This document shows positions 47,933-57,940 of a stretch of 64,000 bases of DNA, piece after piece. The number at the start of each line of letters is the position of its first letter. Position 1 is the stretch's first letter. The translations under genes were made by a program, and so were the position numbers. The notes below the pieces were generated by a model that ran no database searches, was not told the origin of the DNA, and worked only from the letters and a program-made list of their open reading frames with translations. The DNA is from Pedobacter sp. BS3 (GTDB lineage Bacteria > Bacteroidota > Bacteroidia > Sphingobacteriales > Sphingobacteriaceae): positions 248,001 through 312,000 of the forward strand of contig NZ_VTRT01000005.1 in the NCBI RefSeq assembly GCF_008274585.1, written 5' to 3'.

Positions 47933-47940
47933 TAAGTTTG
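47933..47940 (+). promoter_or_regulatory. -7 box of aroQ
   Basis: TAAGTTTG fits TAnnTTTG, 19 bases before the aroQ ATG at 47960. No -33 box at the ideal distance is evident. Confidence 0.45.
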
Positions 47941-47959
47941 GTTGCAATAAATTACTGAA

Positions 47960-48376
47960 ATGAAAATACAAATAATTAACGGGCCTAACTTAAATCTTCT
48001 CGGCATCCGCGAAAAATCCATATATGGCGACGGCGATTTTGAAAGCTATTATGCACAGTTACAGGAACAATATCCGCAGGTTAATTTTGCCTACTTTCAA
48101 AGCAATGTAGAGGGCGAAATTATTAATAAGCTGCATGAAACAGGATTCAGCTTTGATGGTATTATTATTAATGCCGGTGGCTATACACATACCTCGGTGG
48201 CTATTGCAGATGCCATTGCCGCTATTAAAACTCCGGTAGTTGAAGTGCATATTTCAAATATTTATGCCCGTGAAGAATACCGGCATATATCTCTTACAGG
48301 AAAAAACTGTAAAGGCGTGTTAACAGGTTTTGGTCTGGATGGCTATCGTCTGGCTTTAGAAAGTCTTCTTAAATAA
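47960..48376 (+). CDS. aroQ: Type II 3-dehydroquinate dehydratase
   Basis: The protein has 138 residues. It dehydrates 3-dehydroquinate in the shikimate pathway. IINGPNLNLLGIREKSIYG has the active-site Asn and Tyr-bearing loop. INAGGYTHTSVAIADAIAAI and VEVHISNIYAREEYRHIS carry the catalytic His. A glutamine amidotransferase starts 6 bp later. Confidence 0.95.
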   Translation: MKIQIINGPNLNLLGIREKSIYGDGDFESYYAQLQEQYPQVNFAYFQSNVEGEIINKLHETGFSFDGIIINAGGYTHTSVAIADAIAAIKTPVVEVHISNIYAREEYRHISLTGKNCKGVLTGFGLDGYRLALESLLK

Positions 48377-48382
48377 AAAGTT

Positions 48383-49078
48383 ATGCATGTACATGTACTT
48401 CAGCATGTTCCATTTGAAGGTTTAGGTTACATTACCGGATGGCTGAATGCCCATTGGCATAAGGTTTCAGTAACCCCATTATGGGAAGAGCGTTTTTCTT
48501 TTCCATCGCTGGATGATGTTGACGTTTTAATTATAATGGGCGGCCCTATGGGAGTGTATGAAGAAAACCTGTACTCCTGGCTGAAACCTGAAAAACAGTT
48601 TATACGTGATGCCATAAATAGCAATAAAAAAGTTTTAGGGATATGTTTGGGCGCTCAACTCATAGCGGCGGCTTTAGGGGCACCGGTATACCCAAATCCT
48701 GAAAAAGAGATAGGGTGGTGGCCGGTTAACACCAGCTCAACATTCTCTGCTTGGTTAGGTAAAGATATCCTGTTACCGGATAAGGTTTTCCATTGGCATG
48801 GTGATACTTTTGACCTGCCGGACGGAGCAGTGAATCATATCTCATCAGTGGTATGCAAAAACCAGTTGTTCACTATTGGCGAAAATATTGCCGGAATCCA
48901 GTTTCACCTGGAAGTTACTCCACAAACCATGCAGGCTATGCTAACTCATTGCGCTGGCGAATTATCGAAAAGCGGAATGTACATTCAGTCTCCTGCGACT
49001 ATCGCCGATGCTTCTGACAATTTCGAGCAATCCAACAGATTAATGTCTACAATATTAGAGAAGCTTGTTGATGCATGA
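48383..49078 (+). CDS. Class I glutamine amidotransferase-like protein
   Basis: The protein has 231 residues. VLGICLGAQLIAAALGAPVY places the nucleophile Cys, and IQFHLEVTP the His and Glu. It is of the GMP-synthase-glutaminase-like stand-alone type (guaA_1-like). The acceptor is unknown. It is likely cotranscribed with aroQ (6-bp gap). Confidence 0.9.
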   Translation: MHVHVLQHVPFEGLGYITGWLNAHWHKVSVTPLWEERFSFPSLDDVDVLIIMGGPMGVYEENLYSWLKPEKQFIRDAINSNKKVLGICLGAQLIAAALGAPVYPNPEKEIGWWPVNTSSTFSAWLGKDILLPDKVFHWHGDTFDLPDGAVNHISSVVCKNQLFTIGENIAGIQFHLEVTPQTMQAMLTHCAGELSKSGMYIQSPATIADASDNFEQSNRLMSTILEKLVDA

Positions 49079-49097
49079 TTCAGGCGGTTGAAATAAA

Positions 49098-49144
49098 AAA
49101 TATAGAAATTTTTCGCTGAATTTAAAGAAAAATTTCTATATTTG
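49098..49144 (+). promoter_or_regulatory. Palindromic promoter/operator of the Xre/RES module
   Basis: AAATATAGAAATTTTTC (49098-49114) and its exact reverse complement (49127-49143) flank a 12-base spacer. The right arm contains TATATTTG (49137-49144), a perfect -7 box. Antitoxin binding would block the promoter. The ATG is at 49148, so the message would have almost no leader. Confidence 0.75.
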
Positions 49145-49147
49145 GGT

Positions 49148-49699
49148 ATGGGAAAGAAAATAAGTCATACTCGTAAAACAGGCCGCAAATACATCGATGC
49201 AGATGCAAATCCAAAGCTCCCCATGGTAGCAGAAAGCGCTGTGGCTTATAACGCATTTCCATCGTCTGCCAGGGCAAAGCTCAAAATTGCCCACATTAAT
49301 TTAGAAGCCTACCAGGGGCTGTCATCTAATCCAATAGAAATGTTAACCCGCTCAAAAGAGGGCCTCAAGGCAAAAGCAGCTCTTGATTTTCTTCATTTAT
49401 CCGGGTTTTCGCCCGAAGAATTCCAGGAAACGTTTAAAACTACAGTAAAAACCATTCAAAATTATGTAGTTCAGGATTTAAAGCTTGATGCCGCTTTAAG
49501 TGAGAAGCTCCTAAAATCTTTCGCCTTATTCGCAAAAGGTATAGAAGTGTTTGGGGCTGCACAAACGTTCTATCATTGGTTAAATGTACCAGCTTACGGT
49601 TTGGGCAATCAAATTCCTTATCATTTAATGGATACCGTTACAGGTTTAACATTGATAGAAGAAGAATTGATCCGCATTGAGCACGGTGATCTGGCATAA
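49148..49699 (+). CDS. Xre/ParS-type (MbcA-like) antitoxin
   Basis: The protein has 183 residues from the ATG at 49148; a TTG at 49142 would add two. FLHLSGFSPEEFQETFKTTV is the Xre-like DNA-binding half. KGIEVFGAAQTFYHWLNVPA then TVTGLTLIEEELIRIEHG is the DUF2384 toxin-binding end. It lies 6 bp before the RES toxin, in the standard order. Confidence 0.9.
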   Translation: MGKKISHTRKTGRKYIDADANPKLPMVAESAVAYNAFPSSARAKLKIAHINLEAYQGLSSNPIEMLTRSKEGLKAKAALDFLHLSGFSPEEFQETFKTTVKTIQNYVVQDLKLDAALSEKLLKSFALFAKGIEVFGAAQTFYHWLNVPAYGLGNQIPYHLMDTVTGLTLIEEELIRIEHGDLA

Positions 49700-49705
49700 G
49701 TAAGT

Positions 49706-50155
49706 ATGTTTGTATACCGTATTGTACTGGAAAAATTTTCGGGTAGCCTAAAAGCCTCGGGAAGGGCAGCCCGTTGGAATCCCAACGATATAGAGATGAT
49801 TTACGCAGCCTCATCCCGGTCATTGGCCTGTCTGGAGAATGTGGTGCATCGTACTCAGCTCGGATTAAACCAATTGTTTAGCGTCATGACTATTGAAATT
49901 AATGATAAGCTGAAGCAGGAAACCATTAGTTTAACTGATCTGCCCAAAGATTGGAGAGAATTTTATCACATGTCTTTAACGCAGCAACTCGGTGAAAAAT
50001 GGATCAGAGCGGGCAAAACGGCTGTGTTAAAGGTTCCTTCATCCATTATTGAAGAGGAAGCAAATTATCTTATCAATCCTAATCATCAGGATTTTGCTTC
50101 AATAAAACTCATCAACACAGAACCTTTTACGTTTGATAAAAGAATAAAATCGTAA
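49706..50155 (+). CDS. RES-domain toxin
   Basis: The protein has 149 residues. The Arg, Glu and Ser of the family name can be seen in GRAARWN, then SSRSLACLENVVHR, and VPSSIIEEEANYLINP. Known members deplete NAD+. It is of typical length with all motifs, so the toxin looks intact. The module sits just upstream of a tRNA gene. Confidence 0.9.
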   Translation: MFVYRIVLEKFSGSLKASGRAARWNPNDIEMIYAASSRSLACLENVVHRTQLGLNQLFSVMTIEINDKLKQETISLTDLPKDWREFYHMSLTQQLGEKWIRAGKTAVLKVPSSIIEEEANYLINPNHQDFASIKLINTEPFTFDKRIKS

Positions 50156-50183
50156 TCGATTATAAAGGTTTTTAAATTAAACA

Positions 50184-50221
50184 AGCTGCAATTTCAAAGA
50201 ATTTTGTTTCTTTGTGCAGCT
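50184..50221. terminator. Stem-loop between the RES gene and tRNA-Lys
   Basis: AGCTGCA and TGCAGCT close a stem that continues with CAAAGAA/TTCTTTG pairing. It lacks a T-run and may end the toxin message or be part of the tRNA promoter. Confidence 0.4.
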
Positions 50222-50228
50222 AAAAAAT

Positions 50229-50301
50229 GACTCCGTAGCTCAGTTGGTAGAGCAACTGACTCTTAATCAGTGGGTCGAGAGTTCGAGCCTCTCCGGGGTC
50301 A
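50229..50301 (+). tRNA. tRNA-Lys (anticodon CTT)
   Basis: The acceptor stem GACTCCG pairs with CGGGGTC with one G-U. The anticodon stem ACTGA/TCAGT holds loop CTCTTAA. The T-arm GAGAG/CTCTC holds TTCGAGC. The discriminator is A at 50301, and CCA is not encoded. A 12-bp terminator follows. Confidence 0.95.
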
Positions 50302-50310
50302 CAAAAAATC

Positions 50311-50341
50311 AAACACTTACAACGCCAGATTGTAAGTGTTT
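50311..50341 (+). terminator. Terminator after tRNA-Lys
   Basis: AAACACTTACAA (50311-50322) and its exact reverse complement (50330-50341) are followed by TTT. It also ends 16 bp before the convergent GH43 stop and may serve both. Confidence 0.85.
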
Positions 50342-50356
50342 TTTATTTACAAAGAG

Positions 50357-51459
50357 TTATGGTTTTACGCCTGATGGTAACGGTTGCGGTGTAGTGGTTG
50401 GGCCGTTAACGGTAAGCACACCATTTTTATCAATATACATGCGATCTATGAAAACCACACGCTTGTTACCGGTTTGTGTAGTGCGACCATGATATACGCA
50501 GAACATTTCTTTGCCATCGGGCGAGAAGGTAATGCTGTTATGGCCGGTTCCGCTAACTGTGCCGCCATTGTTTGTATTTTTCTGTAAAACCGGGTTGTTG
50601 GCGGCTTTGGTAAAAGGCCCTAACGGGTTTTTCGATGTGGCGTAGCCCACAGCATAATTTTCGCCGCCAAAATGGTTGGCGGAATACATGATATAATAGG
50701 TGTTATCGTGCTTAAACGTCACTGATCCTTCTGTCCAGCGGCGGTTTACTTCGTGCGAAGTAACTGAGCGGCTTTCCCATTCAGCTTGTTTATCATTCAT
50801 GCTAACCGGCGGACGCAATAGCAATACCGGCTCGCCAATAATGCCGCTGAAATCAGCTTTAAGCTCAACGCCATAAACCCAGCTTTCCTCAATCTCATCA
50901 TACCAGCCTTTTTTCTTGGCCCAATCGGCAACTTCACTTTTAACCGGGTGCTTGTAGCAGCAGCGGGAATAGTACAGGTACATTTTGCCATTGGTATCGA
51001 AAAAAACATTGGCGTCAATTACGGGATAACCGGGATCAAAAAGCGGTTTATCCGAAATATCCTTAAACGGCCCTGTAGGACTATCGGCTACAGCCACGCC
51101 AATTTTAAAGTTCTCTTCTTCCTGTGTGGGATTTACCTTCCATTGTGCGCTGAAAAATAAATAGTATTTGTTTTTAACCTGGTACACTTCAGGGGCCCAG
51201 AACGAATGAACGCCCCAGCCGTTTTTGCCATTATATACCTGTCCTTTGTATTCCCAGGTCACCATATCGGTAGACGAGTAGGCAGAAAATCCGTCGACAG
51301 CGCCACCGCCGGTTCCATACATGTAATAAATTCCGCTGTTTTTATCATGTAAAATATAAGGATCGCCGAATTTTACAGGCAATGGATTGGTATATGTTTT
51401 CTGGGCGAATACCGGTAAGGATGCTGTAAATAACAGCAAATACAATACAATAGTTTTCA

Positions 51460-51460
<1 letters not shown>
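50357..51460 (-). CDS. GH43 glycoside hydrolase (xylan/arabinan type)
   Basis: The protein has 367 residues with a signal peptide ending VFAQ. The five-bladed propeller text has FGDPYILHDK (general base Asp), VIDANVFFD (pKa Asp) and RRWTEGSVTFKH (acid Glu). Members release arabinose or xylose from plant polysaccharides. Its ATG overlaps the ABC-F stop by one base (TAATG). Confidence 0.9.
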
Positions 51461-53433
<1,973 letters not shown>

Positions 53434-53973
53434 GTGCTTCTGCAACAACTTGAACATACCTTAACAAAAAGCAAAATGGTCAAACTGGCTGCTATAGCGG
53501 GTAATGATAGCCTGAGTTTGCCGGAATTGCTGGATATGTGCTTTTATCACCGCACTGAAATTGCGTTCAGGGCAGCCTGGATACTGGAACATGTTACAAC
53601 GCATTACCCGGAACGTTTTGTACCTTATCTTGCTGATTTTCTGAGCCGGTATCCGAAGCAGCAAAACCCAAGCTGCCAGCGACATTTTACCAATATCCTA
53701 ATTTTCCTGACGGGCAACCGGGCTGAAAAGAAAGGTATCCGGCTTACCGGGTATGATATGCTGCCTATTGTAGAAACCACGTTTAACTGGCTGATAGCTG
53801 TTGATACAGCCATTGCAGTTAAAGCCAATTGTATGGAGGTGTTATACAATTTAAGGCATACTGCCGACTGGATTACCGAAGAATTACATCAGCAACTGCT
53901 ATTCTTACAACGCGATGGCGGTCCGGCCATTCAAAGCCGGAGCCGTAAGATTATGGAAAAGCTTAATGGTTAA
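53434..53973 (+). CDS. Helical (HEAT-like) protein of unknown function
   Basis: The protein has 179 residues from a GTG at 53434; an ATG at 53476 is possible. It is all helical, with FRAAWILEHVTTHYPERFVP and KANCMEVLYNLRHTADWITE resembling HEAT/ARM repeats. I do not recognise a family. It is followed by a hairpin pair. Confidence 0.72.
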   Translation: MLLQQLEHTLTKSKMVKLAAIAGNDSLSLPELLDMCFYHRTEIAFRAAWILEHVTTHYPERFVPYLADFLSRYPKQQNPSCQRHFTNILIFLTGNRAEKKGIRLTGYDMLPIVETTFNWLIAVDTAIAVKANCMEVLYNLRHTADWITEELHQQLLFLQRDGGPAIQSRSRKIMEKLNG

Positions 53974-53975
53974 TC

Positions 53976-54024
53976 AGGGATTGCAAATCCCTGGTTATTA
54001 GCGGCGGGATTACAAATCCCGCCG
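53976..54024. repeat. Paired hairpin repeat, copy 1
   Basis: AGGGATT-GCA-AATCCCT (53976-53992) is followed by GGTTATTAG, then stem CGGCGGGATT with loop ACA (54002-54024). Copy 2 lies at 55924 with compensating changes in both stems. There is no coding content. Confidence 0.8.
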
Positions 54025-54074
54025 AGCGAAGTTTAAACAACTTTAATGATTTTGCGGGTTGTTAGCCGCCTTAT

Positions 54075-54581
54075 TTATTTCAATGATAACAGTAACTCGT
54101 CCAGGTTTCCCAAAGCCATGGTGAAACCTTCCTTAAAGCCCATTTTTATTATCAGTTCAATGTCCTCGAAACTGTCGTGCTGTAACGTGACGTTTACAGT
54201 TGTAATGCCGTTATCTTCGGTAAAGATGTTTGTCCAGAAAGAGCGTGGTTTTCCCGTGTTTTCGTTCCCGTTTTCATCGCAAAATGCATCCAGCCAGGAT
54301 AACTGTTTTTGGGGTTCAATCTTTTTATAATCGGCTTTACACCAATGTTTTTCATTTTCAGGACTAATCATGGCGTATAGCCACGTGCCGCCTACGCGGA
54401 AATCCATCGATTTGGTTTCGGTGCGATAGGGTTTTGGCGCCCACCATTGGTCAAGGATTTCGGGCTTTGTCCAGGCATCCCAGACCAATGTAAGATTAGC
54501 TGCAAATTCACGCGTTGCGTTAATGGTGTTGTTTTCCTGGTTTACAGAAAAATCAAATTTAAGATTCGGATTCATTTTCAT
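54075..54581 (-). CDS. SRPBCC (AHSA1-type) domain protein
   Basis: The protein has 168 residues. NATREFAANLTLVWDAWTKP then ILDQWWAPKPYRTE is the START-like fold. It is third in an ArsR-SRPBCC-SRPBCC operon. The ligand is unknown. In this family the pair with ArsR is common. Confidence 0.88.
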   Translation of the reverse strand: MKMNPNLKFDFSVNQENNTINATREFAANLTLVWDAWTKPEILDQWWAPKPYRTETKSMDFRVGGTWLYAMISPENEKHWCKADYKKIEPQKQLSWLDAFCDENGNENTGKPRSFWTNIFTEDNGITTVNVTLQHDSFEDIELIIKMGFKEGFTMALGNLDELLLSLK

Positions 54582-54609
54582 TTAATTTCTTAGTGATCAA
54601 TAATTTAGC

Positions 54610-55476
54610 TCAATTCTTTTCAACATAATCCCGCAACAAGGTACCGATAAGCGCTGTCCAGCCTTCCATAAAACTTTCTTTGGCAAAAGCGCTTACCGCA
54701 GGGAATGTTTCCAAACCGGCATGCATGAGCTTGATATGCGTTTTATCGCCATCGGCTTGTAGCTTGTACGTTACGTATGAAATTCCTTCAAAACCTTCGT
54801 ATCGCCAGCTATATGCTAATTTGACAGGTTCCTGTACTTCGGTGACCACACATTTATGAAGGTAATCTTCGCCTTCTTTTCCCTTGCCCCAAAACTCAAA
54901 TTCGAAGCCGACTTTTGCTTCAAAATTTTTGATATCAAAAGACCATTCACGCAAAGCCTCTGCATTGGTGAGCGCTTCCCAAACGGTTTGTAAAGGCGCA
55001 TCGAACGTTCTTTCTATAACAATTGGCCCATGTTGCTTTTTTTGCAATAAATATTCCTCAAGCCTTTCAATGTTTTGTTTTTGACCTTCGTCCGCTTTGT
55101 GCGTTTTAATTATAATTTCACGCATTTCCGCGGTATCAAATAACATGGTCCAGTCTATCTGGGTTTCTTCGCCCACAGCTTCAAAAAGAACCGCGGTAAT
55201 GAAATGCGGGTTGAAGTGCTCAAACACGATTTTCTTAAACGGGATAATTTCCTTGAAAATACTGCGGTTGGGATAGTCTGTGCCATCCGGCCCGTGTAGG
55301 GTTAATTTCCATTCTCCTCCTTCTTTAAAATCCAGGGTATGAATGGTAGAGGTAAAGCCTTTTGGTCCCCACCAATGTATAATATATTCAGGCCGGGTCC
55401 AGACATCCCAAACCAAAGCTACCGGAGCTTTAACGGTTTTGGTGATTCGCATTTCCCTGTTTTCTGTTTCGCTCAT
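54610..55476 (-). CDS. Tandem SRPBCC (AHSA1-type) two-domain protein
   Basis: The protein has 288 residues. Domain 1 begins ITKTVKAPVALVWDVWTRPE (about 10-135) and domain 2 begins VIERTFDAPLQTVWEALTNA (about 147-285). It lies 6 bp after arsR and 28 bp before the single-domain gene, making three related domains in a row. Confidence 0.88.
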   Translation of the reverse strand: MSETENREMRITKTVKAPVALVWDVWTRPEYIIHWWGPKGFTSTIHTLDFKEGGEWKLTLHGPDGTDYPNRSIFKEIIPFKKIVFEHFNPHFITAVLFEAVGEETQIDWTMLFDTAEMREIIIKTHKADEGQKQNIERLEEYLLQKKQHGPIVIERTFDAPLQTVWEALTNAEALREWSFDIKNFEAKVGFEFEFWGKGKEGEDYLHKCVVTEVQEPVKLAYSWRYEGFEGISYVTYKLQADGDKTHIKLMHAGLETFPAVSAFAKESFMEGWTALIGTLLRDYVEKN

Positions 55477-55482
55477 GTTATT

Positions 55483-55800
55483 TTATTTATTGTTTTGAAT
55501 TTTCGCTAAATATTTGTCCAGGTTATCAAAGCGGTCTTCCCAGATTTTCCGGAATTGCTCCAGCCATTGGTCAATCTCTTTCATTTTCCGGACTTGAAGC
55601 TGGTAGTAAATTTCCCTGCCTTGTTGTTTTGGGGCAATTAATTCGCATTCTGTTAAAATGCGAAGATGCTTTGAAACCGCCTGCCGCGTTGTGTCAAAGT
55701 GTTCGGCAATGGCGTTGGGTGTCATCGCCTGCATGGCAATAAGTGTAATGATTGCCCGCCTTGTCGGGTCGGCTATAGCCTGAAAAATATCTCTTCTCAT
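55483..55800 (-). CDS. ArsR-family regulator of the SRPBCC operon
   Basis: The protein has 105 residues from MRRDIFQAIADPTRRAI at 55800. A start at 55854 adds 18 atypical residues. HTH text is AIAEHFDTTRQAVSKHLRIL. No metal-binding Cys motif is seen, so it is the SdpR-like non-metal type. Confidence 0.9.
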   Translation of the reverse strand: MRRDIFQAIADPTRRAIITLIAMQAMTPNAIAEHFDTTRQAVSKHLRILTECELIAPKQQGREIYYQLQVRKMKEIDQWLEQFRKIWEDRFDNLDKYLAKIQNNK

Positions 55801-55923
55801 GTTAAAAAGAAACCAATTGGTTGCAAATATATGTGCAACTATTTGGTTTCGCAAATTTTTCTAAAAATCTTTTGGGTAAAGGTTCAGGCTTAAACTTAAG
55901 CGAGTGGGGGAATGGGGGTAACG

Positions 55924-56120
55924 AGGAATTGCAAATTCCTGGTTATTAGCGACGGGATTATAAATTAGGAGTGTTCGAAACCTTAAAAATCACTAAAAGT
56001 AAGGCGAGCTTATCTGCAAAAATGCTCGAAACAGACGGCTTTTCATTGGCTTTTGTTAGATGAATAATGCTTTCTGTATAAGGTTTCGAACACATGTGAT
56101 TATAAATCCCGTCGAGCGAG
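55924..56120. mobile_element. Copy 2 of the paired hairpin, split by a 132-bp inverted-repeat element
   Basis: The first hairpin is AGGAATT-GCA-AATTCCT (55924-55940). The second hairpin is interrupted at its tip. GATTATAAAT occurs at 55956-55965 and 56098-56107, and between them lie 132 bp with 15-bp terminal inverted repeats GTGTTCGAAACCTTA (from 55971) and its complement (near 56079-56093). The intervening element has no transposase. Removing it restores a perfect stem. Confidence 0.85.
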
Positions 56121-56213
56121 GTTTATTCACGGATAAAAGAAACCATAAATAGCAGTGCTACTCCGCATAGCTAAACAAGACATCGTCGTCAGTGCTGCAT
56201 GGGCGTATTTACA

Positions 56214-56246
56214 AACGCAGACAGCGTTCTGAACGCTGTCTGCGTT
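56214..56246. repeat. 16-bp perfect palindrome
   Basis: AACGCAGACAGCGTTC and its exact reverse complement are separated by one T (56214-56229 and 56231-56246). It lies in the same gap as the split hairpin, with no gene around it. A frame at 56127-56378 crosses it and is not a credible gene. Confidence 0.7.
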
Positions 56247-56386
56247 ATAGTTATAGCATTGGCCCGACCTATCTAAACCGGGATGGGAGCGGATACCGGC
56301 CTTGTGCGTAATGCTTGCAGGCGTATGAGCGTACAGCCGGGCTACCGGAACCAATAATTTGCAGGCCCTGCTTTTCAAAAAATAAA

Positions 56387-57049
56387 TTAATGGCGTCCCA
56401 TAAGGCCACGTAATTGTTCCAGGCTCATGTCTTCGTAGCCGCCCGGTACAGAGAATGTACCTGCCGGTACTTTCTGGCTTTTGATTTCCTTTACTGTGGC
56501 CTGAATGCCCAACCCATTCTGAAAGGAGTTGAATTTTAACGGTACGCCGAGCGAAGCATCAAAAAACTGTGTGAGTGAATTTTGCGGCGTACTGATGTCC
56601 TTGGTGAACCAGGCATCGAACGTTTGCCCGGATTTTTTCTCAGTTACCTGGTATTTCTGCGCTTTGTATCCGGCAATAGTCTGGGTTTCGGTGGTTGGCT
56701 TAACATTCATCTCAGGCCATTTATCCTGCATCTGTTCACGGTCTGCGGGAGTAATATTTACTGAATATTTTTTACTCATCATGGGTATATCCAATAATAA
56801 ATGCTGATAGCCGGTTTTGGCATTCATTAGGGTAACAGACGACGACATTTGTGATTTTGCAACGGTGCTGGCAGAATCGCCTTTAAAATATACCTGCATT
56901 TCGGTTGGAAACATGCCGGCCATTTGCTGCATCTGCGTGGGCAGCTGCCATTCAACCTGGTAGGTAATAAGGCCCTCGTTAAGAGCGGTTTGCGCAAAGG
57001 TGCCACAGGCGAAGCAGGTATAAATTAAACTTAAAACAATTTTTCTCAT
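56387..57049 (-). CDS. Secreted DUF4412/GLPGLI-like protein
   Basis: The protein has 220 residues with a signal peptide ending GTFAQ. TALNEGLITYQVEWQLP starts the domain and TQTIAGYKAQKYQVTEKKSG with FDAWFTKDI is the usual core. It probably binds something in the envelope; the role is unknown. Confidence 0.82.
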   Translation of the reverse strand: MRKIVLSLIYTCFACGTFAQTALNEGLITYQVEWQLPTQMQQMAGMFPTEMQVYFKGDSASTVAKSQMSSSVTLMNAKTGYQHLLLDIPMMSKKYSVNITPADREQMQDKWPEMNVKPTTETQTIAGYKAQKYQVTEKKSGQTFDAWFTKDISTPQNSLTQFFDASLGVPLKFNSFQNGLGIQATVKEIKSQKVPAGTFSVPGGYEDMSLEQLRGLMGRH

Positions 57050-57145
57050 GCTGATAATATTTATACTTTTATATCTGTATAGACGGTTGAAGATGCGATT
57101 TGTTATGGTTAACGGGAAATTTAGTTTTTAAGTAATTGATAATGA

Positions 57146-57940
57146 ATGAGATTTAAACTTTTACTATCCTTCTTTTTTCTTTTTCAGTTGGTTAAGGCGC
57201 AGGTTAATACAGGGCCGCGTTTAACGGGTATGGGCGGTGCTGCGGTGGCTTTACAGGATGTGTGGAGCTTACAGGCCAATGCTGCGGGTGTCGCAGGACT
57301 GAAACACGCGGCGTTATCTGCCGCTTATCAGGGCCAGTACACCAATACCGACCTGAGCACACAATCGGCTGTGTTTGTACTGCCGTACAAGGACAATGCT
57401 TTCGGGCTGAGCTTCCAGAATTATGGCTTTTCTGCTTACAGCGAACAGCGGGCCGGCCTGACTTACGCCCGTACGTTTGGCAATAAGCTGAACGCGGCGT
57501 TGAGCTTCAACTATCACCAGGTTAAAATACCGCAATATGGCAGTACCAGCGCTTTTTCGGTTGATGCGGGATTGCAGTACTGGGTGGGCGAAAAGGTGCT
57601 GCTGGGAGCGCATGTTGGTAACCCGGGACAGGCAAAGTTTGTAGACGTAGGCACTATCATACCAGTGCATATTGATTTTGGCGCTTCGTACCATTTCAAT
57701 GAAAACCTGGTAATGGCCGGTGAAGTTACCAAAACGCTGAATGCTAATACCGATGTCAAGGCCGGCCTGGAATACGGTGTTGTGAATTGGCTATCGTTGC
57801 GTGGGGGAGTTTCGGTTAACCCGTTCCGTCAATATGCAGGATTTGGCGTAAATTATAATAAGTTCAGGATTGATGCGGCGGCGTCATCACATCCGGATCT
57901 GGGCTATTCACCACAGGTATCTCTCAGCTATGAGTTTTAA
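57146..57940 (+). CDS. PorV/PorQ-like outer-membrane barrel protein
   Basis: The protein has 264 residues. A signal peptide ends VKAQ. GPRLTGMGGAAVALQDVWSL then ANAAGVAGLKHAALSA is the PorV/FadL-like start. The chain ends YSPQVSLSYEF, a barrel-type aromatic end. It may serve the type IX secretion system or the next gene. The next start lies 11 bp inside its end. Confidence 0.82.
   Translation: MRFKLLLSFFFLFQLVKAQVNTGPRLTGMGGAAVALQDVWSLQANAAGVAGLKHAALSAAYQGQYTNTDLSTQSAVFVLPYKDNAFGLSFQNYGFSAYSEQRAGLTYARTFGNKLNAALSFNYHQVKIPQYGSTSAFSVDAGLQYWVGEKVLLGAHVGNPGQAKFVDVGTIIPVHIDFGASYHFNENLVMAGEVTKTLNANTDVKAGLEYGVVNWLSLRGGVSVNPFRQYAGFGVNYNKFRIDAAASSHPDLGYSPQVSLSYEF

Noticed and set aside
56127-56378. 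83-codon minus-strand frame
   Set aside because: It spans a near-perfect palindrome and has no family features.
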